Shown here: positions 53,104-64,000 of the stretch, piece after piece
Position numbering within the stretch: position 1 is the first letter of the stretch
How the letters are laid out: the number at the start of each line of letters is the position of its first letter
Assembly: GCA_963971425.1 (NCBI GenBank)
Contig: OZ020517.1
Location: 28,724,668 to 28,788,667, forward strand
Direction: 5' to 3'
DNA from: Bryoerythrophyllum caledonicum
Lineage: Eukaryota; Streptophyta; Bryopsida; Pottiales; Pottiaceae
Length of the DNA: 64,000 nt
The notes under the pieces: generated by a model
The model's database searches: none
What the model was told of the DNA's origin: nothing
What the model saw: only the letters and a program-made list of their open reading frames with translations
Position numbers and translations under genes: made by a program

Positions 53104-55095
53104 GGTTCTGAAAGGAAAGAACAGGCGTCAGTGATGAGACTGTGCTGGTGATGGTCATGAAATACGTACAGGTTTGCGCACCAACTACGACTCTGCCACA
53201 CTAAAGCTGAGTTGCGAATTCTGGGTGAGGAAAAGCTCTGGGTTTAACACTGCTCCTGGTGATGCTTTTGACGTTTACACACTGAATACTTGAACTCTTT
53301 GGTTGGAGAAAAAGCTCCTGGTGATGTTCATGACGTTACGTTCATGGATACACACCAACTACTCTGTCACTCTCAAATTGGGTCAAGGACACTAGAAGTC
53401 TTCGGTTCGGGAAAAAGCTCTGGAAAACAGGACTGCAGCTCATGGCATCCCTGCCACTCCGTCACACTGTTCGAGCATCGCTCACTTTTTGTGAAATCGG
53501 TTACGATTTCACAAACTTCACTCAGGAAGATGAAACGAAGTGCTCTACAAAGGGGCCAAAATGTAATAGAGACTAGAATTCTAGGGCTGTAGCGTTGGTC
53601 GGGAAGTCAAAAGCGCTCAAGGAAAACCCAGAAAAGAGATGACAACCTATCCATGCATGTTCCAACACCTGCTCTAACTGATTGCTTACTTTTTGGTGTA
53701 CAACCTCTGAACAAGCCTGGCGAGAATACAAGTAAAGAAGTGGATGTGTGTGTCAACTGACCTGAGATTATGACGCTGAGGCCTTGGAGAGCTGCCTGGA
53801 TCATGAAAGTGGCACTAGTACTTGGAAGAAATGGAAACTGACTGACACGGTGATGGCTGCGACGCACAACTGCCACTTTCCGATGCAGATGGAGGGAAAC
53901 CATCACAGAACTGTGTCCACGCGGCATGAGCGCGGAAATGAAGCGAGGAATCGAAGTGGAATTGTTGAAAGAACCTTCTTGGGAATCATGATGCTTGCAC
54001 TGTTTGTGGGGGTTGTTGGATATCATCTTAGTTTCTGGGTCAAAATGTTACTGCAGATTTTTGAACTTGGATCCTGTAACTTGGATGCATTCTTTGTTTA
54101 TAAAATTGGCAGGACAGGTGCTTTTCCATTGAAAAAAATGATTGTGGTGGTTGTATCTGCATTCCAGATAACATACAAAAGGCACCACAAATGGTGTGAC
54201 TGTGATGGCGTATACCGTACCCGAGTCGTCAGTTGTTGCTCTTTCTGCAATCACGTCAGCTTTTGCATGGATAAGAGTGAGTGGCCCTGGTACTGTTCTT
54301 GAGTTTTCTAAATTTTCGACACAACTTCCCTCCTGGTACTTTTCAATGTGGTCCACAAATTTAAGGTGTCTATTAACCTTTGACAAATTAAACTTCCTGA
54401 CATGGTCTTTCAAGCAGCAAAGGAACAACTGCCACATGCTTTTTCAACAAACTCCGTTGGCCACCTGGGGTGTTGCCACGTACACCCCACCCAGAAAATA
54501 GAAAAAGCCTAAACAGTTATGCTAAACCTCGGTCGCATGCCTTGTTTTTAGGGTCCTATAATAGGCCCAGAATGGCTCAAGATGCTGTGAAGTTATCATC
54601 AATGACTCTGTCAACTTATCAAGCTTTTGAAATAGTTCTAGAACACATGCATCAACATGCCTTAACATTGAGGAATTTGACCCTTTGATCTCAGTGAAAA
54701 GTGATCAGTAATTCGTGATCTGCAATTCCAGCACCGTAATAAGTGCTGTGAATTTTAGCGAGAATCTCACCAAAGATATCAGTAATTGTAGCAAATAGAT
54801 CAATAGAGGAATCGATAGAGGAATCGTAGCATAACAGTTGCTACAATGAAGTAATAAAAGAGATCAGAATAATTGCAGTCCAGGAATAATACAAGTTCAG
54901 TATTATTTAGGTCAATGGAGGAAGTGGACATTAATCTCTTCACTTAATCTGCAATGAATTGCAACAGGAAGGACAGTAGTTTACAGTCTTCGAGACAGTA
55001 CATACACATATCTAAGCAAGGACGTCCCCATCGATTACACGTGACCATGAGAAGTAGTCATGGCAATCCAGGTTGAGGACGCGAGTGAGTGTTCA
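53104..55095. other. Intergenic DNA with unsupported open frames
   Basis: Open frames on both strands (for example 53784-54302 plus, 53607-54026 minus) overlap each other and show no recognisable domain. The part near 55.0 kb is probably the 3' UTR of the DA1-like gene. Confidence 0.35.
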
Positions 55096-58007
55096 CTACC
55101 TCAATATTTCCCCGGTTTGCCTCAAGTGATGGAGAGTTCGCTTGAGACCGTATTTCGACACGGCCTGGTACGCGGCGCGGAATCCGTCCCCGTAGATCGG
55201 CGACGCGTCGGTTTCGATCTGGTGGAGGAAAAACTCGCCCAGCTTCTCGTCGGTGGGGGACCTGCGGTGGCTGCTGCGGAGGAGGTCCAGCTCCGATTTC
55301 AGCCACAAGTGCGCGATCACTTGGCATATTCCCTCCTCAACCTCGTTCTCCAAGTTCGGAAATTGTCCTGTCATCAAACATCAGTTTCAGAAGCTTGTCC
55401 ATATGAGATCGCTACTAAAAAGTGGAGCTTGTACCCTCAAGTGTCCATGAGGATAAACCTCAAATGAATCACTAGACCTTGCTTTGAGGAAGGGGCTATC
55501 TGCAACATCGGGTAGGTTGTATACGCATAGGACGTTTCTATAACGATTTGAAACAGGTCAAGTCCAATGGATTATCGATTGATTCTAAGGTGAAAACATC
55601 AGACTCTGGTTATCTTACTCACCGTCAAGACGAATCCATGCATGCATCAGTTCGTGCGCTAGTATGGATCCTGTTAATAACCTGCACACGCACACACATG
55701 TGGGTCAGGTTGTGGTTTTGAGATTTGAGAGTCTGGTGTTGTAAGATGAAGAAGCAAGTATGAGCGCACAACAAGCATGACCTCGATACATACCTGGGTA
55801 ATCCTAAAAGAACAAGGATTGCTGTAACCTCGCAATGGCGCGGCAGTTTCCTCATTTCTGGAACGCGGTAGCGGCCGTGATCCTCTGGGTCGTATAGCTG
55901 TTCCAAAAATCAATCACCAGAGAGAGTGAGATCAAAGGTTCCGGTCTACTTTTCGAATAATCTGTGGCTAAAGAGTTATAAGATGACAGCTACAAAGGAA
56001 TGACAGAAGCACCTAATTCCTACAATAATTGTTTTACTGTAATTTCATCGACATGGAAAGAAGATGTTGGAAAACGGGGTCCGGTTTTCTTACAGGAAGG
56101 ATTTGCTCTTCCGACAAACACAGACCTCGGGTTTCTGGAGCGTGATTATGGCCCTGCAATCAAGTAGGTAAACATTAGATCAGGCTGCGAAGGAGAAATC
56201 GCACAGGAAAAGGTTCTAGTTCCAAGCATGATCTAAACAAAAGGTAGTGGCCATGATCAGTGATATGAAGTCTGGCTTACATCCTTCTCGACTTCGCGGG
56301 CGTTGTTAAGGGCCTCTCGCTCTACCAAAAGCATGGGAACCTCTTGTTCGATGGGCATGCCCAGGGTCATTCGGTAATATTTTAGAAGGTCACGGTACAG
56401 AGGCTGGCAATCCTTCGTCGCCATCACGGCCGATGCGTGGCACTCGCGACACAACCTCCTACCGTCCTTCAAGCTCTTGTACTGATCATCAACTGGCTGC
56501 AAAGGCAAGAAGTTCCTCATGAAAAATATCATCCCTAGGCAGTCGAAACGTACAAGAGAAAGCCAGTCCGAAACACAGCAACTCTTACAGAAGAAGTGAT
56601 CTACGAGAACATGCTTGGTCTGAAATAAGAAAAGGGAGATAATATCAATACCTCAATGCGGTCGCAGCTGCAGCAGCACCGACTTCCATCTCTTTCGTGT
56701 GAAGGACAGTACCTCTGCTCCCAAAAAGGGTGTGACCGATACTCTATCTGCCCTCTCGCGTTCACAGGTATCTGCATGCACACAAAGAATCACCATCAGG
56801 ATGTTACCACATCCAATGCATCAACATTCTGAATACCAAACTGACTCAAGGGGATCAACTCACATGATGGTAGCAGATCTCGCACTTCGGGTGATAGAGC
56901 TGCTTGTAGCACTCGCGGTGATAGGGATCATTTCCATGCACAGAAAACTGCAAAAACTCACCACGTTAGAATCATCACACAAGATAAGTGGGGGTTAATA
57001 CTAGAGAAAACTGAAGTACTACATAAAAAACTGATCGTGTCAACTACCTCCTTCTCAACGATCGCCTTGTTGCAACCCCGGCAGCAGAAGCAAGACGGGT
57101 GCCAGTTCTGGTTCACGCACGTCAAGAAGCGTCTTAATCCAAGCGGCCGATGGCACCCAGCGCATGTCGACAATCCCACAGACCTGCACAGCAAGGTAAG
57201 AAGTGAGATCAAAACTCACAACCTTCGTGTATGACTCTCACAGTGCAATTCTACATTGATGGAAACAACTTACCCTTTAGTCGGTGGATTCACGGGAGGA
57301 GCCGCAGTTGGTGCGCCATAGCGCGAGTCTGGAAACCGAAGGTTTAACGTGTCTTGCATGGCTCTTGCCAAGTCTTCACTTCGGATGTCGTAGTCACCGG
57401 ACTTATACCTTCCTGAAAAAACCATGAGCGGAAGTCAGAACACTGATACCAAAAACTGATAGGTGAAGACCATGTATGTTTTGTGAAAATCCAACACAAC
57501 AAACTGATCATGTGTGAGAAGCAGCAGCTTACTGTTGTCATAAGCAGGGGGCTCGTAGCCATACTCTCCGAAGCGTCCACTGACAGGGTTGTAAATCTCG
57601 GTTGTGCCGCCGTACTGGCTCACATACTTGCTCGTGTCCCTGGAGTATCCCTCGTCCTCGTATGACACGCGGTGGTGGTTGCTCACGCCCCGGTCGCCTG
57701 GGTACATGTCCACATACGGATCCTGCCGAAATTCCTACATCCACAACCATGTTAAAACTACTCTCGCCACATCCACAACCATCACCAAAACCGTGACACC
57801 AACCTCGAAGATTGAAGGGCCTCGCCATGGGCGAGAAGTGGAGGAATACTCTCCATGTCCGCTATCCCACGACCCGGAGCCACCGCTCGACGATCCGGAC
57901 GAGTACGAGTCGTGCAAGTAGACGCCGTTGCTTGGATACTCGTAGTACTCGTTGTCGCCGTATCGGCGATGATCCGAAGGGCCAAGCAATCTGTCCAACC
58001 ACTTCAT
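55096..58007 (-). CDS. DA1-like: DA1-like LIM-domain ubiquitin-activated peptidase
   Basis: Eleven minus-strand exons encode 531 residues (Arabidopsis DA1, as I recall, is about 532): 58007-57804, 57734-57533, 57412-57274, 57183-57048, 56947-56864, 56771-56652, 56496-56281, 56153-56094, 55897-55794, 55681-55623, 55367-55096. The N-terminal third is Ser/Gly/Tyr-rich with one ubiquitin-interacting-motif-like helix at about 147-158 (SEDLARAMQDTL). A LIM domain starts at CAGC (189-192) and continues through WHPSCFCCRGC and HPKCEICYHH. The DA1 peptidase region follows: EVPMLLVEREALNNAREVEK, GHNHAPETRGLCLSEEQ, CEVTAILVLLGLPRLLTGSI, zinc motif HELMH (431-435), EVEEGICQVIAH and HQIETDASPIYGDGFRAAYQ. 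In Arabidopsis this family limits organ size by cleaving growth regulators after ubiquitylation. All zinc-binding residues I can identify are present. Confidence 0.95.
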
Positions 58008-61000
58008 GGTCGCTGCAAGCTGCAAAACAACAGAAGGTCTGATTAGGTCAGAGAGAAGATCACGACCAACATGGTTTGTTTCCGTAAAGGTAGTGCCAGG
58101 CTACAGTTATCAAGAATGTTTCGATTCCCTCAGAGATTTACCACCATTCTGTGGGGCCACCTAAACTCTAGGATCTGGAACCACATTCGAGGAATCTCAG
58201 CGCGTTTCTAAGGTCACCCAAAACGTGATTTCTGCTCCGAGAGTGAGGACGCTTGAAACCCACCGAGGATTCGCCTCCGAGTGAGTACCCACAAAGGAGA
58301 GTGGTGGTGCGAGAAGGCGTGGTGATCAGAGCGCCGATGTGAAGCTAGCTGCGACTATTCATGGGAGTTCCACACACCGCTGCATCCATATCCTGGCTTG
58401 AATCTTGCACGACCTGCAATTATCACGACGCCTGAATCCTCTAGAGATCATCGTCGTGGGCACTCAAGCTAGAGCCTCGTCGTCGTGGGATCGCTCTAAT
58501 CCGGAGAGCTTCCAAGCTCGCGCTCTACGACTGACTCAGCAAGGCATCAAACAATGGAAGCGTGAATGCGGAATAAGCGTCCAAAAACAGACTCGGTACA
58601 AGTATGGATGACGTTTCCAACCTCACACTGTAAGCCACAACGATATAATAACCCAGCGCTGCGACTTGTTCTTCCTCGTAACACGAGGATCTCCTTCCCA
58701 GCGGTGCCACTTGGACCCCAAGACACCCCGATGCGCACAGCGCTCGTAATCCCAATGTCTAAATTTACCCTCGTCCGTGGACGACGTCACGCTTTCGCCG
58801 GATCCACACACCTGATCAGCTAACAGCGCTTCCTTACATCATAGTTCGCTTACCACGTCGCGTGCTCGGAAACGTGATCTAGACTGTCACGCTGCAAACG
58901 AGAAGAGCCTCTCGCGAGAGAGATGTAAATTGTCGTACAGGAAAGATGACTACTGTTCATGCACGCACCTACAATCTCGCACTCAACTTGCACCGCGGTT
59001 AGCTGCAGAGATGAGCTCGCTCGCACATGGAAAACAGTCAGTCACCCGGTGAAGGCGGTTGAAGAGATTAAAGGCGGTGCACAGTGCGTGGGTCGAGATC
59101 AGGCTAAGAGGTGGGCGTCGCCCTCCCGTCACGAAGAGCTAGAAGCTGCTGCTGAACCGGTCGGAGAAAAGCAAGTGCAAGGATGGTGCGCATGAAATCG
59201 CTCCTGGAGCCGGCGGCCCGAGGCAAGACGACAAGTCGGAGCCGGCAGCTGCTGGGCCCCTCGCCATAGCTCATGCCGCGCTGCGCAAATCCTTGGCGTC
59301 GCACCGACGACAGCGAGCGCGCGACGACCACGACCACGACGACGCGCTGCGTGTCGACGACGCGCTTTGACTGGTCGCGGCGTCATAATCTTCCAAATAC
59401 CTAGATCCTCATCCATACATCTACGAAGGGTGTAGATCGAGGTGGTGGCGAATTCGTGGAGTGTCGCGACCGCGCGGCTACGGCAACGTGGGGATGGGTT
59501 GACTGGAGCGGCGGCATCATCTAGCGACTTCGTAGATTCTTCAGCTGGTATCTACATAATTTGTAGATAGAGACGGTATCGGATGCCGCGCGGCTGCGGC
59601 TGTTGAGGACAGGTTTGGCGTCACGGTCAATCATGCTTGTTTTCGTCGCTGGTCCTCGTGCTTCATTGGCTGGAGTCAGACGCTCTGTCCTTTTTGACTT
59701 ATTATTTTCTGAGCTCATGATGCTCTCTGGTGTTTTTTAATTTAATTTAGGGACGAGGGTGTTGTTTTTTAGTGTGGAATACGGTGTGGGAGTTGATGGT
59801 GATCAGGGGACAGACTTTTGGTTTAAAATTTGCTTTTATGGAGAATGAGCTGGTTTTTTTCTAATTAGTAAAACAGTTGATGGTGATGAGCGATTTTTGA
59901 ATATTAGTAGAAATGCTACAACCTGCACTTTGAAGTAGTCAAGTAAGCTATACAAGTACATGATATGTGGAGATACCTAGGCCGTACCCTGCTAAACCTT
60001 GATGACTCCCATGATATACCTGTGGATATCATCTCACAAGGTAGCTCAATACTTATTATGCTGGTCAGCATTCTGGCTAAATTTCATTATTGTTTTCTAA
60101 ATTTAACAGTGTAGTATGAGCGGCTCTGTTTTTTATTTTTCCTTGCAGCTTCTCGGCTAACATTAGGAATTGCCGATGATGATTAGGGAACAAACTTGTG
60201 GTAATGAGGGTTTTCACATGTGATGTGACAGGTTTAACATGAAGGGTACGCTATTAATTTGACATATCAGAGCATTGATGTGAATTATGGAACAAGTTCC
60301 GGGGATTGAGCTGCCAGCATTAGCTGAGATTCTGCACCTCCCCTGAGAGACACAATTCCGAAATTGAAGGGGATTCAGTTCTGCACTCTGGAGCCCGTTG
60401 TCTGTCAGCTACGGTCACTAATCAATCACTCAATCACATCTTAGTAACTGGCAAAGGACGGTACCAACTGCAACTGCAAACCACAAGCACAGAAACTCAT
60501 GGTACTGTGGTTAGATTAGGAGCTTTGAATTAGCAATTTAGTTGTTGGAAATTTTTTGTAGTGTGCGAATTTATTTTTTGCAAAAAGTGAAGCGATTGTA
60601 CCAGTAATAGGATAATGGTTGAATGAGAAAGACTTGGTCGAGGAAGACGTGGCATATACCGTTTGGTGTTCAATACAGATCTGTCCAACTTTGTGAGCCC
60701 GTTCAACATGTACAAATCTTGATGCGACGCCCATGTGTCCTTGGTGAGCGAATTTTCAATGGACTGTGGGCAACAACCATGTTTGCATTTCATTATTGCT
60801 GAATGCTTTCAGAGCTCCAGGCATGTCACATGATTGACTTCAGTTTGCAGACGCAACATGGTGATAACTGCACTTTTCCGCACTTTGCACATGAGTGTCG
60901 ATTCCTCCCAAAGGAAGAAAAGAAAAATCCACTCTAAACTATAACATCCTCTCACGTAGTAAACTTTAATATCCTCTCACGTCTTATGAGTGAGACTCTT

Positions 61001-61521
61001 GTCATTTCAAGATTTTGAAAGAACTTGTGTAGTTAGAAACCCGTGTGTGAAATAGGGTTATAATCAATTCCTGTTGAAGATATATGATTTGAAATGTAAG
61101 CCAATGGAAGATAGGGGACAGTTTTACACAGAGGGTCAATTATGGAATTTTTTCCATAACTCAAGGGCCAAATTGATTTTGATGTTTGCAGTGTTAATAC
61201 AACATTTACTCCAACACTGACAGTTACTGAACTTATTGCTCGTATGAGGACTTTGTACAAATTTGCATCATACTTCAGTGAACTACAGTGACTTCATGGC
61301 ACATTTTTTAGACTATGGTAACAAAGTTGGAGCTTTGTGTGTACAATGTTCCATTGATGGCCCACTTAACGCTTGGCAAGCTTGGTTCCAAGGTGATCAA
61401 TTTTGACTAAGTCCATTTTTGTGGTAGACATGTAGGACTACTGTATCACTCTTTTGTTTTTGGCTTCCTTATAGACAGGACTCCCATCGAGTGTTTTTCA
61501 AAGGGTGGGCCCTCATCTTAA
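58008..61521. other. DA1 upstream region and intergenic DNA
   Basis: The first 1.4 kb is GC-richer and probably holds the DA1 promoter and a non-coding leader exon. Open frames at 58.4-59.4 kb on both strands overlap each other and look like chance openness in GC-rich DNA. From about 59.7 kb on, the sequence is AT-rich without recognised content. Confidence 0.4.
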
Positions 61522-61560
61522 CCCCTAGAGGATCAAGGCATTTTGGAGGAACCTCTACTT
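61522..61560 (+). mobile_element. Solo terminus of the piggyBac-like family (C3)
   Basis: After TTAA (61518-61521) the sequence CCCCTAGAGGATCAAGGCAT matches the terminal bases of elements C1 and C2. No matching opposite end was found downstream, so this is a truncated or rearranged copy. Confidence 0.5.
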
Positions 61561-62149
61561 CATCAACTAAAAACCGGCAAGATTAAGTTCTTAAGGATTT
61601 ATTTTGGGGGGGAAAGTGAGAATACGGTGGGGTCTCTTTTTCTCTTTTGATACTAGGAAGTTTATCTATTTGTAGTGTGATGCAAAGATATTATGAATGT
61701 TCACCGCTTTCTAATTCTGAATTATTATATTTGTTTAATACAATTGTAGATAAATATAATTAGCTTGAAGAGGGAATAAAAACTATTGAGATTCATAGTG
61801 CATGACCTCTCACTCTCACTAATAAAGATAGGTAATGATATTTCTATTTGAATATAATGACCACAAGATTCTTTCATATATATTGAAGGTTAAATTTGAT
61901 AGACCACAAAGCTTCTGAAGGCGAGAGTTAGGGGCATAATAGATAACAATAGGTCGAGGGGGTAAATTGTAGGAAGGAAAATGGTTGTGGGGTAAATTTT
62001 GGAAACTGAGATTGTTGACTATTTGAGGATGTAAATTATAGAGAAGATGGATGACTGGTTGGGGGATAACTTTAAGGAAGCTGGATGGTTGACCTGTTGT
62101 GGATAAATTAAGATAAGGAAGAAAGTGACTAGTTGTGAGGATAGACTGT
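61561..62149. other. AT-rich spacer grading into a repeat array
   Basis: No coding signal is seen. From about 61970, degenerate units resembling the following minisatellite appear (GATGGATGACTGGTTGGGG and similar). Confidence 0.4.
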
Positions 62150-62420
62150 ACGCATGAAGATAGTGATTGGTTTTGAAGATATATCATGGGAAGGAGATGG
62201 AGTGCACACATGAGGATAGTGACAATTTTGAAGATATATCATGGGAATGAGACCAATTACTCACATGAAGATAGTGACTAGTTTTGAAGATGTATCATGG
62301 GAAGGAGATGGACCGCACACATGAAGATAGTGACTAGTTTTGAAGATATATCATGGGAAGGAGATGGACCGCACACATGAAGATCATGGCTGGTTTTGAA
62401 GATATATTATGGGAGGGAGA
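62150..62420 (+). repeat. 56-bp minisatellite
   Basis: Five tandem units of about 56 bp, each containing GATAGTGACTAGTTTTGAAG and ATATATCATGGGAAGGAGAT, end in CACACATGAA. Two central units are nearly identical; the outer ones are diverged. Confidence 0.9.
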
Positions 62421-62805
62421 TGGGCATCAACATATTTCTCTTTAGATATTATCATTCTTTCAATGGTCCCAGATCCCAGCGGTTAAATCATGAGGTTGAA
62501 GTATAATATCACCCCATGTATCAAAATTGTGTTTAGAGATATATACCTCGTTGCACGTTATATGCAAATATAGATAATTTAATAATATATTATACTTTCA
62601 CACATCTTTATCGTGTTCCATACTTATAATAATGTTTGTTACACTATGTCAATAAAAGGGTTTAAGGTAGTCATGTCTAAAACAGGCAATATTCCATGAC
62701 TGACACCTAGTTTCTCACTGGAAACTGCCAATAATTGCACATGTAATCAACTTCCTAATTAAGTGCCGAAAAGAAAGGCGTTAATAGCGTAAGTTGGATT
62801 CACAA

Positions 62806-63237
62806 ATGGAAGATGAGCAACCTTGGAGCAAAGACAATGATAGGAATGCAATGTGGATGTTAGAGCAAAGGGGAGCAAAGATACTTGGTAAGGGGAGCAA
62901 GAGTTCACAACAACAACTACTAAATAGACAAGCACAAGGATGGAAAGGAAAGGCGGAACAAGTCATTGAGTACGTCACAATGATCCAAGGACATCAAAAG
63001 GTCCACTTAGGAGCTGAAAGTGAGATGGATGACAATGACAATGGTGACAAAACACATGATTGGTCGGCACAAGATAAAGAAGACACTACTTCAAGAGAAG
63101 AGCATGTACATACATCGGAGAGTGAAGAGAACAACAAGACCATTGGAGAGGAGGGAGATCTAACCATGCATAGCAATAAATGCATTGGCAGACATTCAAG
63201 GAAGCAGCCAACTCTAGCACATATTGAAACCATGTAG
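62806..63237 (+). CDS. Acidic hypothetical ORF, possibly the 5' part of a transposon gene
   Basis: An ATG-initiated frame of 143 residues, rich in Glu, Asp, Gln and Lys (EDEQPWSKDNDRNAMWML, later SAQDKEDTTSREEHVHTSES), with no recognised domain. It lies about 80 bp before the pogo-like transposase remains on the same strand and could be the preceding exon of that element. Confidence 0.3.
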   Translation: MEDEQPWSKDNDRNAMWMLEQRGAKILGKGSKSSQQQLLNRQAQGWKGKAEQVIEYVTMIQGHQKVHLGAESEMDDNDNGDKTHDWSAQDKEDTTSREEHVHTSESEENNKTIGEEGDLTMHSNKCIGRHSRKQPTLAHIETM

Positions 63238-63308
63238 CCACTGCAAAAGGAGGACAAACACAGTAAGATAAGTAAAAACATCACTCAAAATCAGTCTAAT
63301 GAGTTCTA

Positions 63309-64000
63309 TCTAAGGTAATTGAGGTAGTGCACAACGGGTGGAGTGTGCAATCAGCACGTGATTTCTACAGTATTCCAAGGACATCTCTAGAAGATCATCT
63401 AATAGGAAAAATAAGAAGTAGAAAGAAAGGACTTCAAAGACGACTATCACAAGACGAAGAGGCAACTTTAGTACATTTTCTAGAACATATGACCAAATGA
63501 GGCTAATCTTTAAGAGTGCCACAGCTGAAATTGAAAGTGGTGAAGATGACACAGAACCGTGTCACTCCATTAGGAATGGAATTCTCGGAAACAACTAGTT
63601 ACAATGGTTTAAGTAGAGAGATAATGAATTCACAATGAGAACACCACAAGCATTTGAGACAGATAGAGCCAGGGCCTTGACACCATCAAATGTTTCAAGT
63701 TTTTATCAAATCTTGGCTCAATGATATGATGAAAATGGTTACACATCTGGTAGAGTATGGAACGTGGATGAAAGCGGATGTCAAGCATATTGCAATGGGC
63801 AAACAAAAGTTCTAGCAAAAAAAAGTAGATTAGTGCATTCTATTCTATTAGGTGAAAGAAAAGGTCTAACGATATTATCAAGTATAAACGCAGCAAAAGA
63901 GAGCATTCCTAACTTCTGTATTTTAAAGGGATTGAGGAGAAAAATAGATTACATCAACAAATGTAAACATGGAGTGGCAATAGCAATTCAAGATAATGTC
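63309..64000 (+). pseudogene. Pogo-like (Tc1/mariner superfamily) transposase remnant, partial
   Basis: The frame from about 63309 reads KVIEVVHNGWSVQSARDFYS, then IPRTSLEDHLIG and RRLSQDEEATLVHFLEHM, a Pipsqueak-type helix-turn-helix followed by a CENP-B-like region. After in-frame stops (near 63500, 63612 and 63720), the same frame gives FETDRARALTPSNVSSFYQI, then RVWNVDESGCQAYCNGQTKV and LVHSILLGERKGLTILSSIN, the start of a DDE_1 catalytic domain with the first Asp in NVDESG. The pattern is that of pogo/Tigger elements, which also occur in plants. The copy is disabled by several stops and runs off the window before the remaining catalytic residues. Confidence 0.75.

Noticed and set aside
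53784-54302. A 172-codon plus-strand frame
   Set aside because: It has no recognisable domain and a minus-strand frame covers the same DNA. One hydrophobic stretch alone is not enough support.
59104-59416. Overlapping minus-strand frames upstream of DA1 as a gene
   Set aside because: Several frames on both strands are open together in GC-rich DNA; none shows a domain or a better composition than its rivals.
60516-60793. Two overlapping minus-strand frames as a gene or transposon fragment
   Set aside because: They are short, without recognised motifs, and lie in AT-rich DNA.

Overview
This is nuclear DNA of a land plant. Evidence includes a stromal Hsp70 with a transit peptide, a vacuolar-ATPase subunit a, a DA1-type LIM peptidase, an AP2/ERF factor, a GT37 fucosyltransferase and a plant mitochondrial CoA carrier. 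Genes are interrupted by many short GT-AG introns, mostly about 70-600 bp. Genic islands are compact and separated by AT-rich DNA full of small DNA transposons. The gene set and short introns suit a non-seed plant (lycophyte or bryophyte grade), but I cannot fix the species.

Layout. 1.25-2.80 kb (-): predicted plastid membrane protein of unknown function. 3.70-5.84 kb (-): mitochondrial CoA carrier, with a protein-like small ORF in its leader. 7-14.6 kb: no host gene, but MITE-like elements, one nested inside another. 14.64-20.50 kb (-): V-ATPase subunit a, 18 exons. 21-24.4 kb: AT-rich DNA with three small transposons. 25.06-29.80 kb (-): chloroplast Hsp70, 13 exons. 31.75-33.35 kb (-): F-box protein, 4 exons. 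34.8-37.1 kb: LINE relic and two MITEs, one swollen by an AT-rich simple repeat. 38.07-39.33 kb (-): intronless ERF factor. 40.5-44.5 kb: repeats, including a TTAA-flanked piggyBac-like element. 44.54-47.97 kb (-) and 48.38-51.27 kb (+): a head-to-head pair, HAD-IIIB acid phosphatase and GT37 fucosyltransferase. 52.73-53.10 kb (-): small orphan ORF. 55.10-58.01 kb (-): DA1-like peptidase, 11 exons. 62.8-64.0 kb (+): decayed pogo-like transposase running off the window.

The host genes are individually ordinary and share no pathway. I deduced exon boundaries by hand; reading phase closes across every junction I list, giving products of 812 (V-ATPase a), 714 (Hsp70), 573 (fucosyltransferase), 531 (DA1-like), 421 (ERF), 402 (F-box), 370 (plastid protein), 332 (carrier) and 322 (phosphatase) residues.

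The most unusual material is non-coding. The first fucosyltransferase intron holds about four decayed tandem copies of its own 3' splice site and following exon. A short motif recurs in all three acid phosphatase introns (expanded to a minisatellite in one) and in a carrier intron. A perfect seven-unit heat-shock-element array overlaps the ERF stop codon. There is a TTAA-flanked element family and a dated nested insertion. I found no new enzyme system, CRISPR array, rRNA or tRNA gene.
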